Assembly: GCF_041200175.1 (NCBI RefSeq)
Contig: NZ_CP165727.1
Location: 3,075,501 to 3,139,500, forward strand
Source of the DNA: Streptomyces sp. R33
GTDB lineage: Bacteria > Actinomycetota > Actinomycetes > Streptomycetales > Streptomycetaceae
Direction of reading: 5' to 3'
DNA: 64,000 bases
A model generated the notes under the pieces. It saw only the letters and a program-made list of their open reading frames with translations, had not been told where the DNA came from and searched no databases. The translations under genes were made by a program, and so were the position numbers. Below are positions 18,045-26,898 of the stretch, piece by piece (positions within the stretch are counted from its first letter, which is position 1; every line of letters begins with the position of its first letter).

Positions 18045-18272
18045 GAACCCATCATGGACGGCCGATACGCCCGTCCGGGCCGTTCCGCAGGAAAACACCC
18101 CCCGGAATGGTCGCTTCCAAGGGGGCGTCCCGTCATATGCGTTGGGCAACCGGAAGCCCGCGGAACCACCCTGATCTGCGGTGACACACCGCTCCCGGAC
18201 GATCACCCCGAGTGGATCTCCACAGCTCCTTAAGGTTTCTTTAAGGCCTGGCTAATCCACTCCCAGGGAGGA

Positions 18273-19040
18273 CTAGAGGAACTTCGCCTTGCCGGGGCCC
18301 TCCTCGACGAAGCTGCGCATGCCGCGCTCCCGGTCCTCGGTGGCGAACAGGCCCGCGAACCAGTTGCGTTCGATGGTCAGGCCGGTGTCGATGTCCGCCT
18401 CCAGACCCGCGTCCACGCACTCCTTGGCGGCGCGCAGCGCGATCGCCGGACCCTGGGCGAGCTTGGCGGCCCAGGCGTGCGCCTGCTCGTACACCTCCGC
18501 GGCGGGTACGACCCGGTCCACGAGCCCGAGCGTGAGCGCCTCGTCGGCCTTGACCATGCGGCCGGTGAAGATCAGGTCCTTGGCCCTGGACGGGCCGATC
18601 AGCCGGGACAGCCGCTGGGTGCCGCCGGCACCGGGGATCAGGCCGAGCAGGATCTCGGGCTGGCCGAGCTTCGCGTTGTCGGCGGCGATCCGGTAGTCGG
18701 CGCACAGTGCGAGCTCGCAGCCGCCGCCCAGGGCGTAGCCGGTGACGGCGGCGACGACGGGCTTGGGGATGCGCGCCACGGCCGTGAAGGCGTCCTGGAG
18801 CGCGCGGGACCGGGCGACCATCGCCGCGTGGTCCATCGTCTGCATCTCCTTGATGTCCGCGCCGGCCGCGAACACCTTCTCGCCGCCGTAGATGATCACC
18901 GCACGGACGTCGGCCCGGTCGGTGGCCTCCACGGCGAGCTCGCGCAGCCGGTCCTGGGTGGCGATGTCCAGGGCGTTCATGGGCGGCCGGTCCAGGCGGA
19001 GGGTGCCGACGCCTTCGGAGACTTCGAGAGAGAGGGTCAT
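18273..19040 (-). CDS. Enoyl-CoA hydratase/isomerase family protein
   Basis: Crotonase-fold cytoplasmic enzyme of 255 aa. The oxyanion-hole segments are VFAAGADIKEM and ALGGGCELALCADYRIA, and the two catalytic glutamates of hydratases are present (GGGCE and GQPEILLG followed by PGAGGTQRL), so hydration of trans-2-enoyl-CoA to 3-hydroxyacyl-CoA in beta-oxidation is likely. The C-terminal helix ends FVEEGPGKAKFL, typical of short-chain hydratases. It lies alone, without other fatty-acid genes. An AGAGAGAGGGT purine-rich stretch precedes or overlaps the start on this strand's opposite side only, so the start rests on family length. Confidence 0.92.
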   Translation of the reverse strand: MTLSLEVSEGVGTLRLDRPPMNALDIATQDRLRELAVEATDRADVRAVIIYGGEKVFAAGADIKEMQTMDHAAMVARSRALQDAFTAVARIPKPVVAAVTGYALGGGCELALCADYRIAADNAKLGQPEILLGLIPGAGGTQRLSRLIGPSRAKDLIFTGRMVKADEALTLGLVDRVVPAAEVYEQAHAWAAKLAQGPAIALRAAKECVDAGLEADIDTGLTIERNWFAGLFATEDRERGMRSFVEEGPGKAKFL

Positions 19041-19069
19041 ACGCGAAAGGTTAGCGGCGGTTAACGGGA

Positions 19070-19106
19070 AGTGGCCCGGTGCTGTGGGTCACAGCACCGG
19101 GCCACT
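19070..19106 (-). terminator. Terminator after L,D-transpeptidase 1
   Basis: Perfect 17-bp stem (19070-19086 with 19090-19106) around a GGT loop, 21 bases past the leftward stop at 19127. It is symmetrical, but no rightward gene ends here. Confidence 0.88.
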
Positions 19107-19126
19107 CGACTACCTACGGGAGGGGA

Positions 19127-20356
19127 CTACTTGATCCACTCCGCCCAGTCCATGTTCCAGCCGTTGAGGCCGTTGTCCGGGGCGATCTGCTTGTCCTTGG
19201 AGTTCTTCACGATGACGACGTCACCGATCAGCGACTCGTTGAAGAACCACGCGGCGGGCTGGTTGCCGTCTCCCGCACCGCGGACGTCCTTGAGGCCCAC
19301 GCAGCCGTGGCTGACGTTCTCGGAGCCGAACGTGCCCGAGGAGGCCCAGTAGTTGCCGTGGACGAAGGTGCCCGACTGCGACAGGCGCATGGCGTGCGGG
19401 ACGTCCGAGATGTCGTACTCGCCGCCGAAGCCGACGGTCGCGCCGTTCATCCGGGTCACCTTGTACTTCTCGCTGATGACCATCTGCCCGTTGTAGGTGG
19501 TCGTCGACGGGGCGCCCGCGGTGATCGGGACGTTCTTGAGCACCTGGCCGTCGCGGACGACCTGCATCGTGTGCTCGCTCGCGTCGACCGTGGAGACCTG
19601 CGAGCGGCCGATGGTGAAGGTGACCGTACGGGTCTGCTTGCCGTAGACGCCGGGACGGCCTTCGACTCCGTCCAGGGCGATCTTCACGGTGACCTTGGTG
19701 CCCGCGGCCCAGTACTTCTCGGGGCGGAAGTCGAGGCGGTCGTTGCCGAACCAGTGGCCCTCGACCGGCACGGACGGCTCGGCAGTCACCGTGATGGCCT
19801 TCTCGACGGCCTCGGGATTGGTGATGCCGCGGGTGAAGTTGAACGACACCGGCATGCCCACGCCGACGGTCTCGCCGTCCTCGGGCGTGTAGTGGCCGAC
19901 GAACGTGTTGGTGGGGGTCAGGGTGGTGAACGTGGTGTCCTTGGCGGACTCCCGGCCGGCCTCGTCCTTGGCCACGGCGTGCACCTTGTACTCGGTGGCG
20001 GCGGCCAGGTTGCGGGCGGGCTCCCAGCTCGCGCCGTCCGCGGCGAGCTTGCCGTCGACGGCGTTGCCCTTGCTGTCGGCGACGGTCACAGTGGTCAGCT
20101 TGCCGCCGGTGCTGGTTATCTTCAGGATGCCGCTGGTGGCGACCTCCTTGGCACCGTCGTCCGGCTTGACGCTGACGACGGCCTTGGACGCCTCGGTACC
20201 GGTCTTGCCGCCCCCGCCGCCCCCACCGTTGTCGCCGCCTCCGCCGCCGGTGTTGCCGCCTCCGCTGCACGCGCTCGTGAGCAGCAGTGCCGCTCCGAGC
20301 AGGAGGGCCGGCAGGCCGGTGCGGCGGGCGCGGCCGCGTATCGGCTGCACGTTCAC
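19127..20356 (-). CDS. L,D-transpeptidase lipoprotein 1 (YkuD, Ig-like domains)
   Basis: Envelope enzyme that forms 3-3 cross-links in peptidoglycan. Domains are a signal peptide with lipobox LLTSAC, a Gly/Thr low-complexity linker (residues about 30-60), two Ig-like domains of the LDT group, and a C-terminal YkuD domain. The catalytic signature is complete: HGNYWASS then SHGCVGL, with the nucleophilic Cys. A last Trp-rich segment NGLNGWNMDWAEW ends the protein. I prefer the GTG at 20356 because GGGGAGAACAAGA stands before it; an ATG at 20371 would add five residues. A paralogue lies directly upstream on the same strand. Confidence 0.93.
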   Translation of the reverse strand: MNVQPIRGRARRTGLPALLLGAALLLTSACSGGGNTGGGGGDNGGGGGGGKTGTEASKAVVSVKPDDGAKEVATSGILKITSTGGKLTTVTVADSKGNAVDGKLAADGASWEPARNLAAATEYKVHAVAKDEAGRESAKDTTFTTLTPTNTFVGHYTPEDGETVGVGMPVSFNFTRGITNPEAVEKAITVTAEPSVPVEGHWFGNDRLDFRPEKYWAAGTKVTVKIALDGVEGRPGVYGKQTRTVTFTIGRSQVSTVDASEHTMQVVRDGQVLKNVPITAGAPSTTTYNGQMVISEKYKVTRMNGATVGFGGEYDISDVPHAMRLSQSGTFVHGNYWASSGTFGSENVSHGCVGLKDVRGAGDGNQPAAWFFNESLIGDVVIVKNSKDKQIAPDNGLNGWNMDWAEWIK

Positions 20357-20512
20357 TCTTGTTCTCCCCATGTCCCCCGCGCGCGGACAGTCGCGCGCTT
20401 GCCGACAGGAAATCACATGGGGGGATCACGAAGAGAAACGGTCTTGTCACCGTTCCGTCCCAAGAACGGGGAAGGACCGGCGTGTCGCGCGGAGCCTCCG
20501 GTTCCGGGTGCC

Positions 20513-21742
20513 TCAGCCGAGGGCGGAGCCCGCGACCCAGTGCGCCCAGTCCATGTTCCAGCCGCCCAGCCCGTTGTTCGGGGCCACCGTCTTGTCCTGC
20601 GAGTTGACGACCTGCACCACGTCCCCGACCAGGGTCCGGTCGAAGAACCAGCCGGCCGGGGTGTCCGAACCCCCGCCCCTGTCGTCGCGCAGCCCCACGC
20701 AGCCGTGGCTGGTGTTGGTGGAGCCGAAGGTGTCGGGGCTGGCCCAGTAGTTCCCGTGCAGGAAGGTCCCGGAGGTGGTGAGCCGCATGGCGTGCGGGAC
20801 GTCGGGGATGTCGTACTCGCCGCCGAAGCCGACGGTCTGGCCGTTCATCCGGGTCACGTCGAACATCTCCAGCACCACCATCTTCCCGTTGTAGGTGGTG
20901 TTCTTGGGCGCTCCGGCGCTGATCGGGAGGGTGGAGATCAGCTTCCCGTCGCGGCGGACCTCCATCGTGTGCGCCTCGGCGTCCACGGTGGAGACCTGGG
21001 AGCGGCCGACGGTGAAGGTGATGGCCTTGTCCTGGATGCCGTACGAGCCGGGCGCGCCCTGCACGTCCCGCAGGTTCATCGTGACGGTGACCTCGGTGCC
21101 GGGCTTCCAGTACTCCCTGGGCCGGAAGTCGAGGCGCTCGTGGCCGAACCAGTGGCCGACGACCTCCACCGGGGGCTTGGAGGTGACGCTGATGGCCCGT
21201 TCGACGTCGGCGCGGTTCTCGATCGACCGGTTGAAGTTGAAGGAGACGATCATGCCGGTGCCGACGGTGGAGCGGTTCTCGGGCTTGAAGTAGCCGATGA
21301 ACCGTTCCTCGGGGACGTAGGTGGTGAAGGTGGTGTGCCGGGCCTGGCGGCGGTCGTGCCCGTCGAGGGCGACCGCGTCCACGGTGTACTTGGCGGCGAG
21401 GGCGAGTTTGCCGCCCGCCGGGTCGGGGCTCCAGCTGAGGCCGTCGGGGGCGATGGAGCCGGGGACGCGCTCCTCCTGGGCGTCCTCGACCTTGGTGACC
21501 ACGACCCGCTCGAGGCGGCCCTCGGGCACTCTGACCGTCAGCGGGCCTTCGGCCGGGACCCCCTTGGCGTTGTCCTCGGGGGTGATCCGGATGGCCTCGT
21601 CGGGCGACCGGGGTTTGCCGGGGAGCTGGATCTCGACCGGGGAACCGCCGCTGTCGGTGCATCCGGCCAGACCGCCCAGCAGGGCCGCCCATGCCGCCAC
21701 GGCGGCCAAGCCCGCCCCTGCCCGCCTCGTCAGAAGTGTCAC
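20513..21742 (-). CDS. L,D-transpeptidase lipoprotein 2 (YkuD, Ig-like domains)
   Basis: Paralogue of the gene at 19127-20356, 409 aa, with the same architecture: signal peptide with lipobox GGLAGC, Ig-like domains (FTTYVPEERFIGYF, HWFGHERLDFRPREYW) and a YkuD domain with LHGNYWASPDTFG and TSHGCVGLRDD, so the catalytic Cys/His are intact. It lacks the long Gly/Thr linker of copy 1 and has a short one. The GTG at 21742 follows GGAGGGATC. Both end with the same NGLGGWNMDWAHW-type tail. There is no terminator between the two, so they may be co-transcribed across a 156-base gap. Confidence 0.93.
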   Translation of the reverse strand: MTLLTRRAGAGLAAVAAWAALLGGLAGCTDSGGSPVEIQLPGKPRSPDEAIRITPEDNAKGVPAEGPLTVRVPEGRLERVVVTKVEDAQEERVPGSIAPDGLSWSPDPAGGKLALAAKYTVDAVALDGHDRRQARHTTFTTYVPEERFIGYFKPENRSTVGTGMIVSFNFNRSIENRADVERAISVTSKPPVEVVGHWFGHERLDFRPREYWKPGTEVTVTMNLRDVQGAPGSYGIQDKAITFTVGRSQVSTVDAEAHTMEVRRDGKLISTLPISAGAPKNTTYNGKMVVLEMFDVTRMNGQTVGFGGEYDIPDVPHAMRLTTSGTFLHGNYWASPDTFGSTNTSHGCVGLRDDRGGGSDTPAGWFFDRTLVGDVVQVVNSQDKTVAPNNGLGGWNMDWAHWVAGSALG

Positions 21743-21916
21743 GATCCCTCCAACGACCGGCCCCCTCCGGGGGAAACGTGAGCGCGGGCCACGTTCCGCG
21801 CAGATCTCTCCGGGCAGAACAGTGGGAAGGACCAGACGGGGGCGGGCCCAGGCCGGGACGCCGGGGCCGCACTCTCCCCTACCCCCGCCGGTACCCAGGA
21901 GCCGTGGAGGCGGGCA

Positions 21917-24214
21917 GTGTCGAGCGCAGCCGAGCAAGAGGCGGTGGATGCCGCCGTCATGGAGTCAGTGACCTCAGTGGAGTCGCCCGCCCCGCACGTC
22001 AACGGGCACAAGAGCGGACAGGTGGTCCTGGGCCGCGAGCCGGCCTTACGGGCCGTCACACGGCCGGGGCCCCCGGTGTGGCCGGGGTCATCGCACCCGC
22101 TCGGGGCTCGTTTTCGCACCGGCCCCGACGGGACGGCCGGCACGAACTTCGCGCTGTGGGCCCAGGGCGCGGAGGCGGTGGAGCTGTGCCTCTTCGACGC
22201 GGAGGGCGCCGAGACCCGCTGTGCGCTGACCGAGCTGACGCACGAGATCTGGCACGGCTTCCTGCCCGGCGTGCGCCCCGGGCAGCGCTACGGGTTCCGG
22301 GTGCACGGCCGCTGGGACCCGTGGACGGGGGCCCGGTTCAATCCGGCGAAGCTGCTGCTGGACCCGTACGCGCGGGCCGTCGACGGGGACTTCACGCTGC
22401 CGCCGGAGGTGTACGGGCACGTCCGCGACTGGCCGCAGCAGTACATCGCGGACACCGTGCGCGACGACCGCGACTCGGCGCCGTACGTCCCCAAGGGGGT
22501 CGTGGTCCACGATGACGACGACTGGGCGGACGACGTCCGGCCGAAGACCCCTTGGGCCGATTCCGTGATCTACGAGCTCCACGTGCGCGGGTTCACGATG
22601 GGCCATCCGGGTGTTCCCGAGGAGCTGCGCGGCACCTACGCGGGCCTCGCCCATCCGGCGGCGGTCGAACACCTGACCAGGCTCGGGGTGACGGCGGTCG
22701 AACTGCTGCCGGTGCACCAGTTCGCGCACGAGGACCACCTGCTGCGCCGGGGCCTGCGCAACTACTGGGGCTACAACTCGATCGGGTACTTCGCTCCGCA
22801 CGCCGGCTACTCCTCGTCCGGTACGGCCGGGCAGCAGGTCGGCGAGTTCAAGCGGATGGTGAAGGCCCTGCACGCGGCCGGGATCGAGGTCATCCTCGAC
22901 GTGGTCTACAACCACACGGCGGAGGCGGGCGAGCTGGGCCCGACGCTCTCGCTGCGCGGCATCGACAACCGGGGCTACTACCGGCTCCAGTCCGACCAGC
23001 GTCGGTACGCCGACTACACGGGCTGCGGGAACACCCTGCACGCCGGGCGGCCGCACGTGCTGCGCCTCATCACGGACTCCTTGCGCTACTGGGTCACGGA
23101 GATGGGGGTGGACGGCTTCCGCTTCGACCTGGCGGCGGCGCTGGCCCGCTCGATGCACGACGTGGACATGCTCTCGCCGTTCCTCGCGGTCATCGCCCAG
23201 GACCCGGTGCTGCGGCGGGTCAAGCTGATCGCCGAGCCGTGGGACGTGGGCTCGGGCGGCTACCAGGTGGGGGCGTTCCCGCCGCTGTGGACGGAGTGGA
23301 ACGACCGGTACCGGGATGCCGTACGGGACTTCTGGCGGGGTGCGCTGCCGGACGTACGGGATCTCGGGTACCGGCTGTCGGGCTCGAGCGACCTGTACGC
23401 GTGGGGCGGGCGGCGGCCGTACGCCTCGGTGAACTTCGTGACGGCCCACGACGGGTTCACCCTGCGCGACCTGGTGTCGTACGAGCGCAAGCACAACGAG
23501 GCCAACGGGGAGGCGGGCCGCGACGGGACCAACGACAACCGCTCGTGGAACTGCGGGGCCGAAGGGGAGACGGACGACGCCCGGATCGGGGTGCTGCGGC
23601 GGCGGCAGCTGCGCAACCTGCTGACCACGCTGCTGCTGTCCACCGGGGTACCGATGCTGGTGGCCGGGGACGAGTTCGGGCGGACGCAGGGCGGCAACAA
23701 CAACGCGTACTGCCAGGACAACGAGACGGGATGGGTGGACTGGTCGCTGCTGGAGGACCCGGCCTGGCGGGAGCTGTGCGCGCTGGCCGCGCGGCTGGTG
23801 GCGCTGCGCCAGGAGCATCCGGTGCTGCGCCGGCGGGCGTTCTTCTCGGGGCGGCCGCAGGGCGCGGACGGGCTGCGGGACCTGGCCTGGTTCACGCCGG
23901 CGGGCGCGGAGATGACCGAGCGGGACTGGTACGCGCCGGCCGCCGCGCTCGGGATGTACCTGTCGGGGCGGGACATCCCGGGGCGCGACGAGCAGGGGCG
24001 GCAGGTGACCGACGACAGCTTCCTGGCGCTGCTGCACGCCGGGGACCGGCCGGTGGCGTGGGTGCTGCCGGGCGCGCCCTGGGCGGCGGGGTACGAACTG
24101 GTGCTGGACACCGCGCGGGAGGACCAGGCGGCGCCTCCCGGCACCCGGTTCCGGGGCGGGGAGACGCTGACGGTGCCGGCCCGGTCGGTACTGCTGCTGC
24201 GGGTGGTGGACTGA
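21917..24214 (+). CDS. glgX: Glycogen debranching enzyme GlgX
   Basis: Cytoplasmic GH13/CBM48 enzyme that hydrolyses alpha-1,6 branches of phosphorylase-limited glycogen, 765 aa. The CBM48 N domain (residues about 50-160) contains GTNFALWAQGAEAVELCLFD. The GH13 barrel has GVTAVELLPVHQF, the nucleophile region VDGFRFDLAAAL, the acid region LIAEPWDVGSGGYQ and FVTAHDGFTLRDLV. The insert NEANGEAGRDGTNDNRSWNCG is the GlgX hallmark. The GTG at 21917 follows GGAGGCGGGCA; the first 50 residues are poorly conserved. It works upstream of the glucan genes at 49-60 kb but is a separate unit. Confidence 0.95.
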   Translation: MSSAAEQEAVDAAVMESVTSVESPAPHVNGHKSGQVVLGREPALRAVTRPGPPVWPGSSHPLGARFRTGPDGTAGTNFALWAQGAEAVELCLFDAEGAETRCALTELTHEIWHGFLPGVRPGQRYGFRVHGRWDPWTGARFNPAKLLLDPYARAVDGDFTLPPEVYGHVRDWPQQYIADTVRDDRDSAPYVPKGVVVHDDDDWADDVRPKTPWADSVIYELHVRGFTMGHPGVPEELRGTYAGLAHPAAVEHLTRLGVTAVELLPVHQFAHEDHLLRRGLRNYWGYNSIGYFAPHAGYSSSGTAGQQVGEFKRMVKALHAAGIEVILDVVYNHTAEAGELGPTLSLRGIDNRGYYRLQSDQRRYADYTGCGNTLHAGRPHVLRLITDSLRYWVTEMGVDGFRFDLAAALARSMHDVDMLSPFLAVIAQDPVLRRVKLIAEPWDVGSGGYQVGAFPPLWTEWNDRYRDAVRDFWRGALPDVRDLGYRLSGSSDLYAWGGRRPYASVNFVTAHDGFTLRDLVSYERKHNEANGEAGRDGTNDNRSWNCGAEGETDDARIGVLRRRQLRNLLTTLLLSTGVPMLVAGDEFGRTQGGNNNAYCQDNETGWVDWSLLEDPAWRELCALAARLVALRQEHPVLRRRAFFSGRPQGADGLRDLAWFTPAGAEMTERDWYAPAAALGMYLSGRDIPGRDEQGRQVTDDSFLALLHAGDRPVAWVLPGAPWAAGYELVLDTAREDQAAPPGTRFRGGETLTVPARSVLLLRVVD

Positions 24215-24254
24215 AGGGGCGCGGGGCGGGCCGAGGGGACGGGCGTAACGGCCG

Positions 24255-24767
24255 CTATTTCTCCTGCTTCTCCTCGACGTGCCGCAGCATCCGCTTGAGG
24301 AGGGCGGAGAGTGCGGCCCGCTCCCCGTCGTCGAGGGGGTCGACCATCTCGGCCTCGGCGATGCCGCGCCAGCGCATGGCCTCGGTCCAGCGCCGGTGGC
24401 CGTCGTCGGTCAGCTCCACGTCGACCCGGCGCCGGTCCCCCAAGGCGCGTACCCGGCGGACCAGCCCGGACTTCTCGAGTGTGTCGAGGCGGCCGGTCAT
24501 GCCGGCCGGGGAGAGCAGCAGTTCGGCGGCGAGTTCGGCGGAGGGGGCCCGCCAGGGCGTGCCGCGGGAGGCGAGCCGGTGCATGGTCTCGAACTCGAAC
24601 TCCTGCAGTCCGGTCTCGGCGAGGGCCCGTTCCTTGCCGTACTTCACGTGCTTGGCCAGGAGCTGGATCCGCGTGATGACCGCCTCGGTGGGCACGTCGA
24701 AGGGGACCTTGCCGCTCCAGCGGGCGATGTGCCGGTCGACCGAATCCTCGGCGTACTCCGTGTCCAT
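24255..24767 (-). CDS. MarR family transcriptional regulator
   Basis: Dimeric winged-helix repressor of 170 aa. The ATG at 24767 gives MDTEYAEDSVDRHIAR. Helices 1-2 lead to the DNA-binding domain APSAELAAELLLSPAGMTGRLDTLEKSGLV with the wing RVRALGDRRRVDVELTDDG, the classic MarR wing. The family represses a divergent neighbour and itself and is released by small ligands. Here it is divergent from an MFS pump, with two palindromes between the starts (24799-24825), so the pump is the likely target. Confidence 0.92.
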   Translation of the reverse strand: MDTEYAEDSVDRHIARWSGKVPFDVPTEAVITRIQLLAKHVKYGKERALAETGLQEFEFETMHRLASRGTPWRAPSAELAAELLLSPAGMTGRLDTLEKSGLVRRVRALGDRRRVDVELTDDGHRRWTEAMRWRGIAEAEMVDPLDDGERAALSALLKRMLRHVEEKQEK

Positions 24768-24798
24768 GGTCGGAAGTATCGCACCTCGGGCTCGATAG

Positions 24799-24825
24799 TT
24801 CGTTGACGAATGATTCGCTGGCGAA
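24799..24825. promoter_or_regulatory. Tandem operator between marR and the MFS gene
   Basis: Two consecutive TTCG-N4-CGAA palindromes, TTCGTTGACGAA (24799-24810) and TTCGCTGGCGAA (24814-24825), separated by TGA and so repeating every 15 bases. They lie 32 bases upstream of the marR start and 16 bases upstream of the MFS start, where they would cover both promoters. Binding by the MarR protein is inferred from position and symmetry. Confidence 0.7.
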
Positions 24826-24840
24826 ATATTGTCTGCTGTC

Positions 24841-26040
24841 ATGACCTCGTCGATCTGGCGGCTTCTCGCCGGGCGCACCTTCGCGGCCTTCGCCAGCGCC
24901 CTCATCCCCACCACCCTCACCCTGGCCGTCGTGCGCACCGGTTCGGCCGCAGACCTCGGCCTCGTGCTCGCGAGCGAACTGCTCCCGATGCTGCTCCTGC
25001 TGCCCGTCGCGGGGGTGGCCGCCGACCGCTTCCCCGCCCGGCGGGTCGTCCTGGCCGCCGACCTGGTGCGCGCCGCCGCGCAGGGCGCGACCGGGGCGCT
25101 GCTGCTGGCCGGTCCGGTGCGGATCCCGGAGCTCGCGGCCCTGGCGGCGGTCACCGGCGCCGGCGTCGCCTTCGGGAACCCCTCGGCCCGCACGCTCGTC
25201 GCCTCAGCCGTCCCCGCCGGGAGCCGGCTGCGGGTCAACTCCCGGCTCGGAGTGGCGACCGGGCTCGCGCAGATGGCGGGCCCCGCCGCCGCGGGCACGA
25301 TGATGCTGGCCCTCGGGGCCGGCTGGTCCTCCCTGCTGACCGGCGCACTGTTCGCCGCCTCCGCGCTCACGCTCGGCGGGCTGCGGACGGCTTCGGCGCC
25401 GCTCGTGCGCACCCGCGCCGGGTTCACCGCCGAACTGCGGGCCGGGTGGTCCGAGACCCGGCGCCACCCCTGGTTCCTGGCCAACGTGCTCGCCCACGGG
25501 GTCTGGCACCTCGCGGCCGGTCTGCTGCTCACCCTGGGGCCGCTGATCGCCGTGGAGAGCCTGGGCGGGGCGGCGACCTGGGTGGTCATCGCCCAGGTGG
25601 GCACGGCCGGCATGCTCGTCGGGGTCTGGGCCGCCGGCCGGCTGCCCGTGCGGCGGCCGCTGTACGGGGTGGCCGTCGGGGCCTCGGCGCAGGCCCTGCC
25701 GCTCACGGCCCTCGCGCTGCGGCTGCCCGTGGCGGTGACGGCCACGGCCTTCTTCGTGGCGATGTTCGGCCTGGGCGTGCTGAGTCCCCTGTGGGAGACG
25801 GAGATGCAGCGCCGGATCCCGCTGGAGACGCTGGGCCGGGTCGGCTCCTTCGACACCCTGATCTCCTTCGCCGCCCGGCCGCTGGGACTTGCGGTCGCGG
25901 CGCCGCTGGCGGGGGTCACCGGGACCGCGGCGCCGCTGCTGGTGGCGGCCGCCCTGAGCGCCGCCGCGAACCTGTCCGTACTGCTGCTCCCGGACGTGCG
26001 CAGGGAACCGGAGCGGGAACCCTCACTCGCCCTGCGATGA
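24841..26040 (+). CDS. MFS transporter (probable efflux)
   Basis: Integral membrane protein of 399 aa with about 12 hydrophobic segments and the MFS A-like loop GVAADRFPARRVV between segments 2 and 3. The signature resembles the MFS_3/enterobactin-exporter-like group, whose substrates vary. The start at ATG 24841 has no ribosome site; with the operator only 16 bases upstream the message may be nearly leaderless, and a TTG at 24829 is possible. Control by the divergent MarR protein is likely. The substrate is unknown. Confidence 0.88.
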   Translation: MTSSIWRLLAGRTFAAFASALIPTTLTLAVVRTGSAADLGLVLASELLPMLLLLPVAGVAADRFPARRVVLAADLVRAAAQGATGALLLAGPVRIPELAALAAVTGAGVAFGNPSARTLVASAVPAGSRLRVNSRLGVATGLAQMAGPAAAGTMMLALGAGWSSLLTGALFAASALTLGGLRTASAPLVRTRAGFTAELRAGWSETRRHPWFLANVLAHGVWHLAAGLLLTLGPLIAVESLGGAATWVVIAQVGTAGMLVGVWAAGRLPVRRPLYGVAVGASAQALPLTALALRLPVAVTATAFFVAMFGLGVLSPLWETEMQRRIPLETLGRVGSFDTLISFAARPLGLAVAAPLAGVTGTAAPLLVAAALSAAANLSVLLLPDVRREPEREPSLALR

Positions 26041-26101
26041 TGTGCCCTCGTACACACGTGCACCCGTACACGTGTGCCGCCGCAGGAAATCAGGGGTACG
26101 C

Positions 26102-26824
26102 ATGGCGAAGGTGGGGACCGCGCTGCGGGAGCTGCGCGGGGCGCAGAAGTCGGCGAAGGGGGTGTCGCTCTATTCGCGGTTCGTCAACCGGCCCGCGGGG
26201 CGCTACCTGGCCGCCGTGTCGTACGCGCTCGGGCTGACCCCGAACCAGGTGACGCTGGTCAGCGCCGCCTTCAGCTTCGCCGCCGTGGCCGCCGTCGCGC
26301 TCGTCGCGCCCTCCTGGGGGCTGGGCGTCGCCGTATGGGCCGCGCTCGCCGTCGGCTTCGCGTTCGACTCCGCCGACGGGCAGCTGGCCCGGCTGCGCGG
26401 GGGCGGCAGCGCGGCGGGCGAATGGCTCGACCACGTCGTGGACTGCGCCAAGCTGACCGCCCTGCACACCTGCGTGCTGATCGCGTTCCACCGCTTCCCC
26501 GAGGCGTACGGGACGGGCGGGGACGGCTGGCTGCTGGTGCCGCTGGGCTTCCAGTTCGCCTCGGTCGTCACCTTCTTCGGCGGGCTGCTGACCGAGAAGC
26601 TCAAGCCCAAGCCGGCGCCCGGGAGCCCGGCCGCCGCACCGTCGACGGTGCGTGCGGTGGCGCTGCTGCCCGTGGACTACGGGGTGTTCTGCCTGGTGTT
26701 CCTGGTGCTCGGGGGCGGGGGGCTGTTCCGCTGGGCGTACGCGGGGCTCGGCGCGGTCGCCGCGCTGTTCCTGCTGGCGTTCCTCGCGAAGTGGTTCCGG
26801 GAGCTCAGCGCCGTTCCGCGCTGA
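26102..26824 (+). CDS. CDP-alcohol phosphatidyltransferase family protein
   Basis: Integral membrane enzyme of 240 aa that transfers a phospho-alcohol from a CDP donor to an acceptor. The complete family motif D-x2-DG-x2-AR-x8-G-x3-D-x3-D is present from DSADGQLARLRGG to the two Asp of EWLDHVVD (residues about 93-118), so it should be active. Five or six hydrophobic segments surround it. The ATG at 26102 was chosen as the start of the conserved MAKVGTALRELRGAQ. It converges on a cytidylyltransferase gene, so it may use a CDP-alcohol made by that enzyme. The exact substrate is unknown. Confidence 0.88.
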   Translation: MAKVGTALRELRGAQKSAKGVSLYSRFVNRPAGRYLAAVSYALGLTPNQVTLVSAAFSFAAVAAVALVAPSWGLGVAVWAALAVGFAFDSADGQLARLRGGGSAAGEWLDHVVDCAKLTALHTCVLIAFHRFPEAYGTGGDGWLLVPLGFQFASVVTFFGGLLTEKLKPKPAPGSPAAAPSTVRAVALLPVDYGVFCLVFLVLGGGGLFRWAYAGLGAVAALFLLAFLAKWFRELSAVPR

Positions 26825-26870
26825 GCGTTTCCGTACCCGCAGCCGCTCCCCCGGCCTTCGGGCTCCGTAC

Positions 26871-26898
26871 CCGCTCAGCGGCGCTCGGCGCTGAGCGG
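26871..26898. terminator. Inverted repeat at the convergent ends
   Basis: CCGCTCAGCG (26871-26880) pairs with CGCTGAGCGG (26889-26898), overlapping the last codons of the leftward cytidylyltransferase gene. It may end either transcript; assignment is weak. Confidence 0.45.

Noticed and set aside
18228-18246. CCTTAA / TTAAGG inverted repeat between the enoyl-CoA hydratase and the ATP-binding gene
   Set aside because: The arms are only 6 bases and AT-rich; it could be promoter sequence or chance and has no clear partner.
24768-26063. N-terminal extension of the MarR protein to 602 residues
   Set aside because: The extra part is antisense to the MFS gene and crosses the operator; MarR homology begins at the ATG at 24767.
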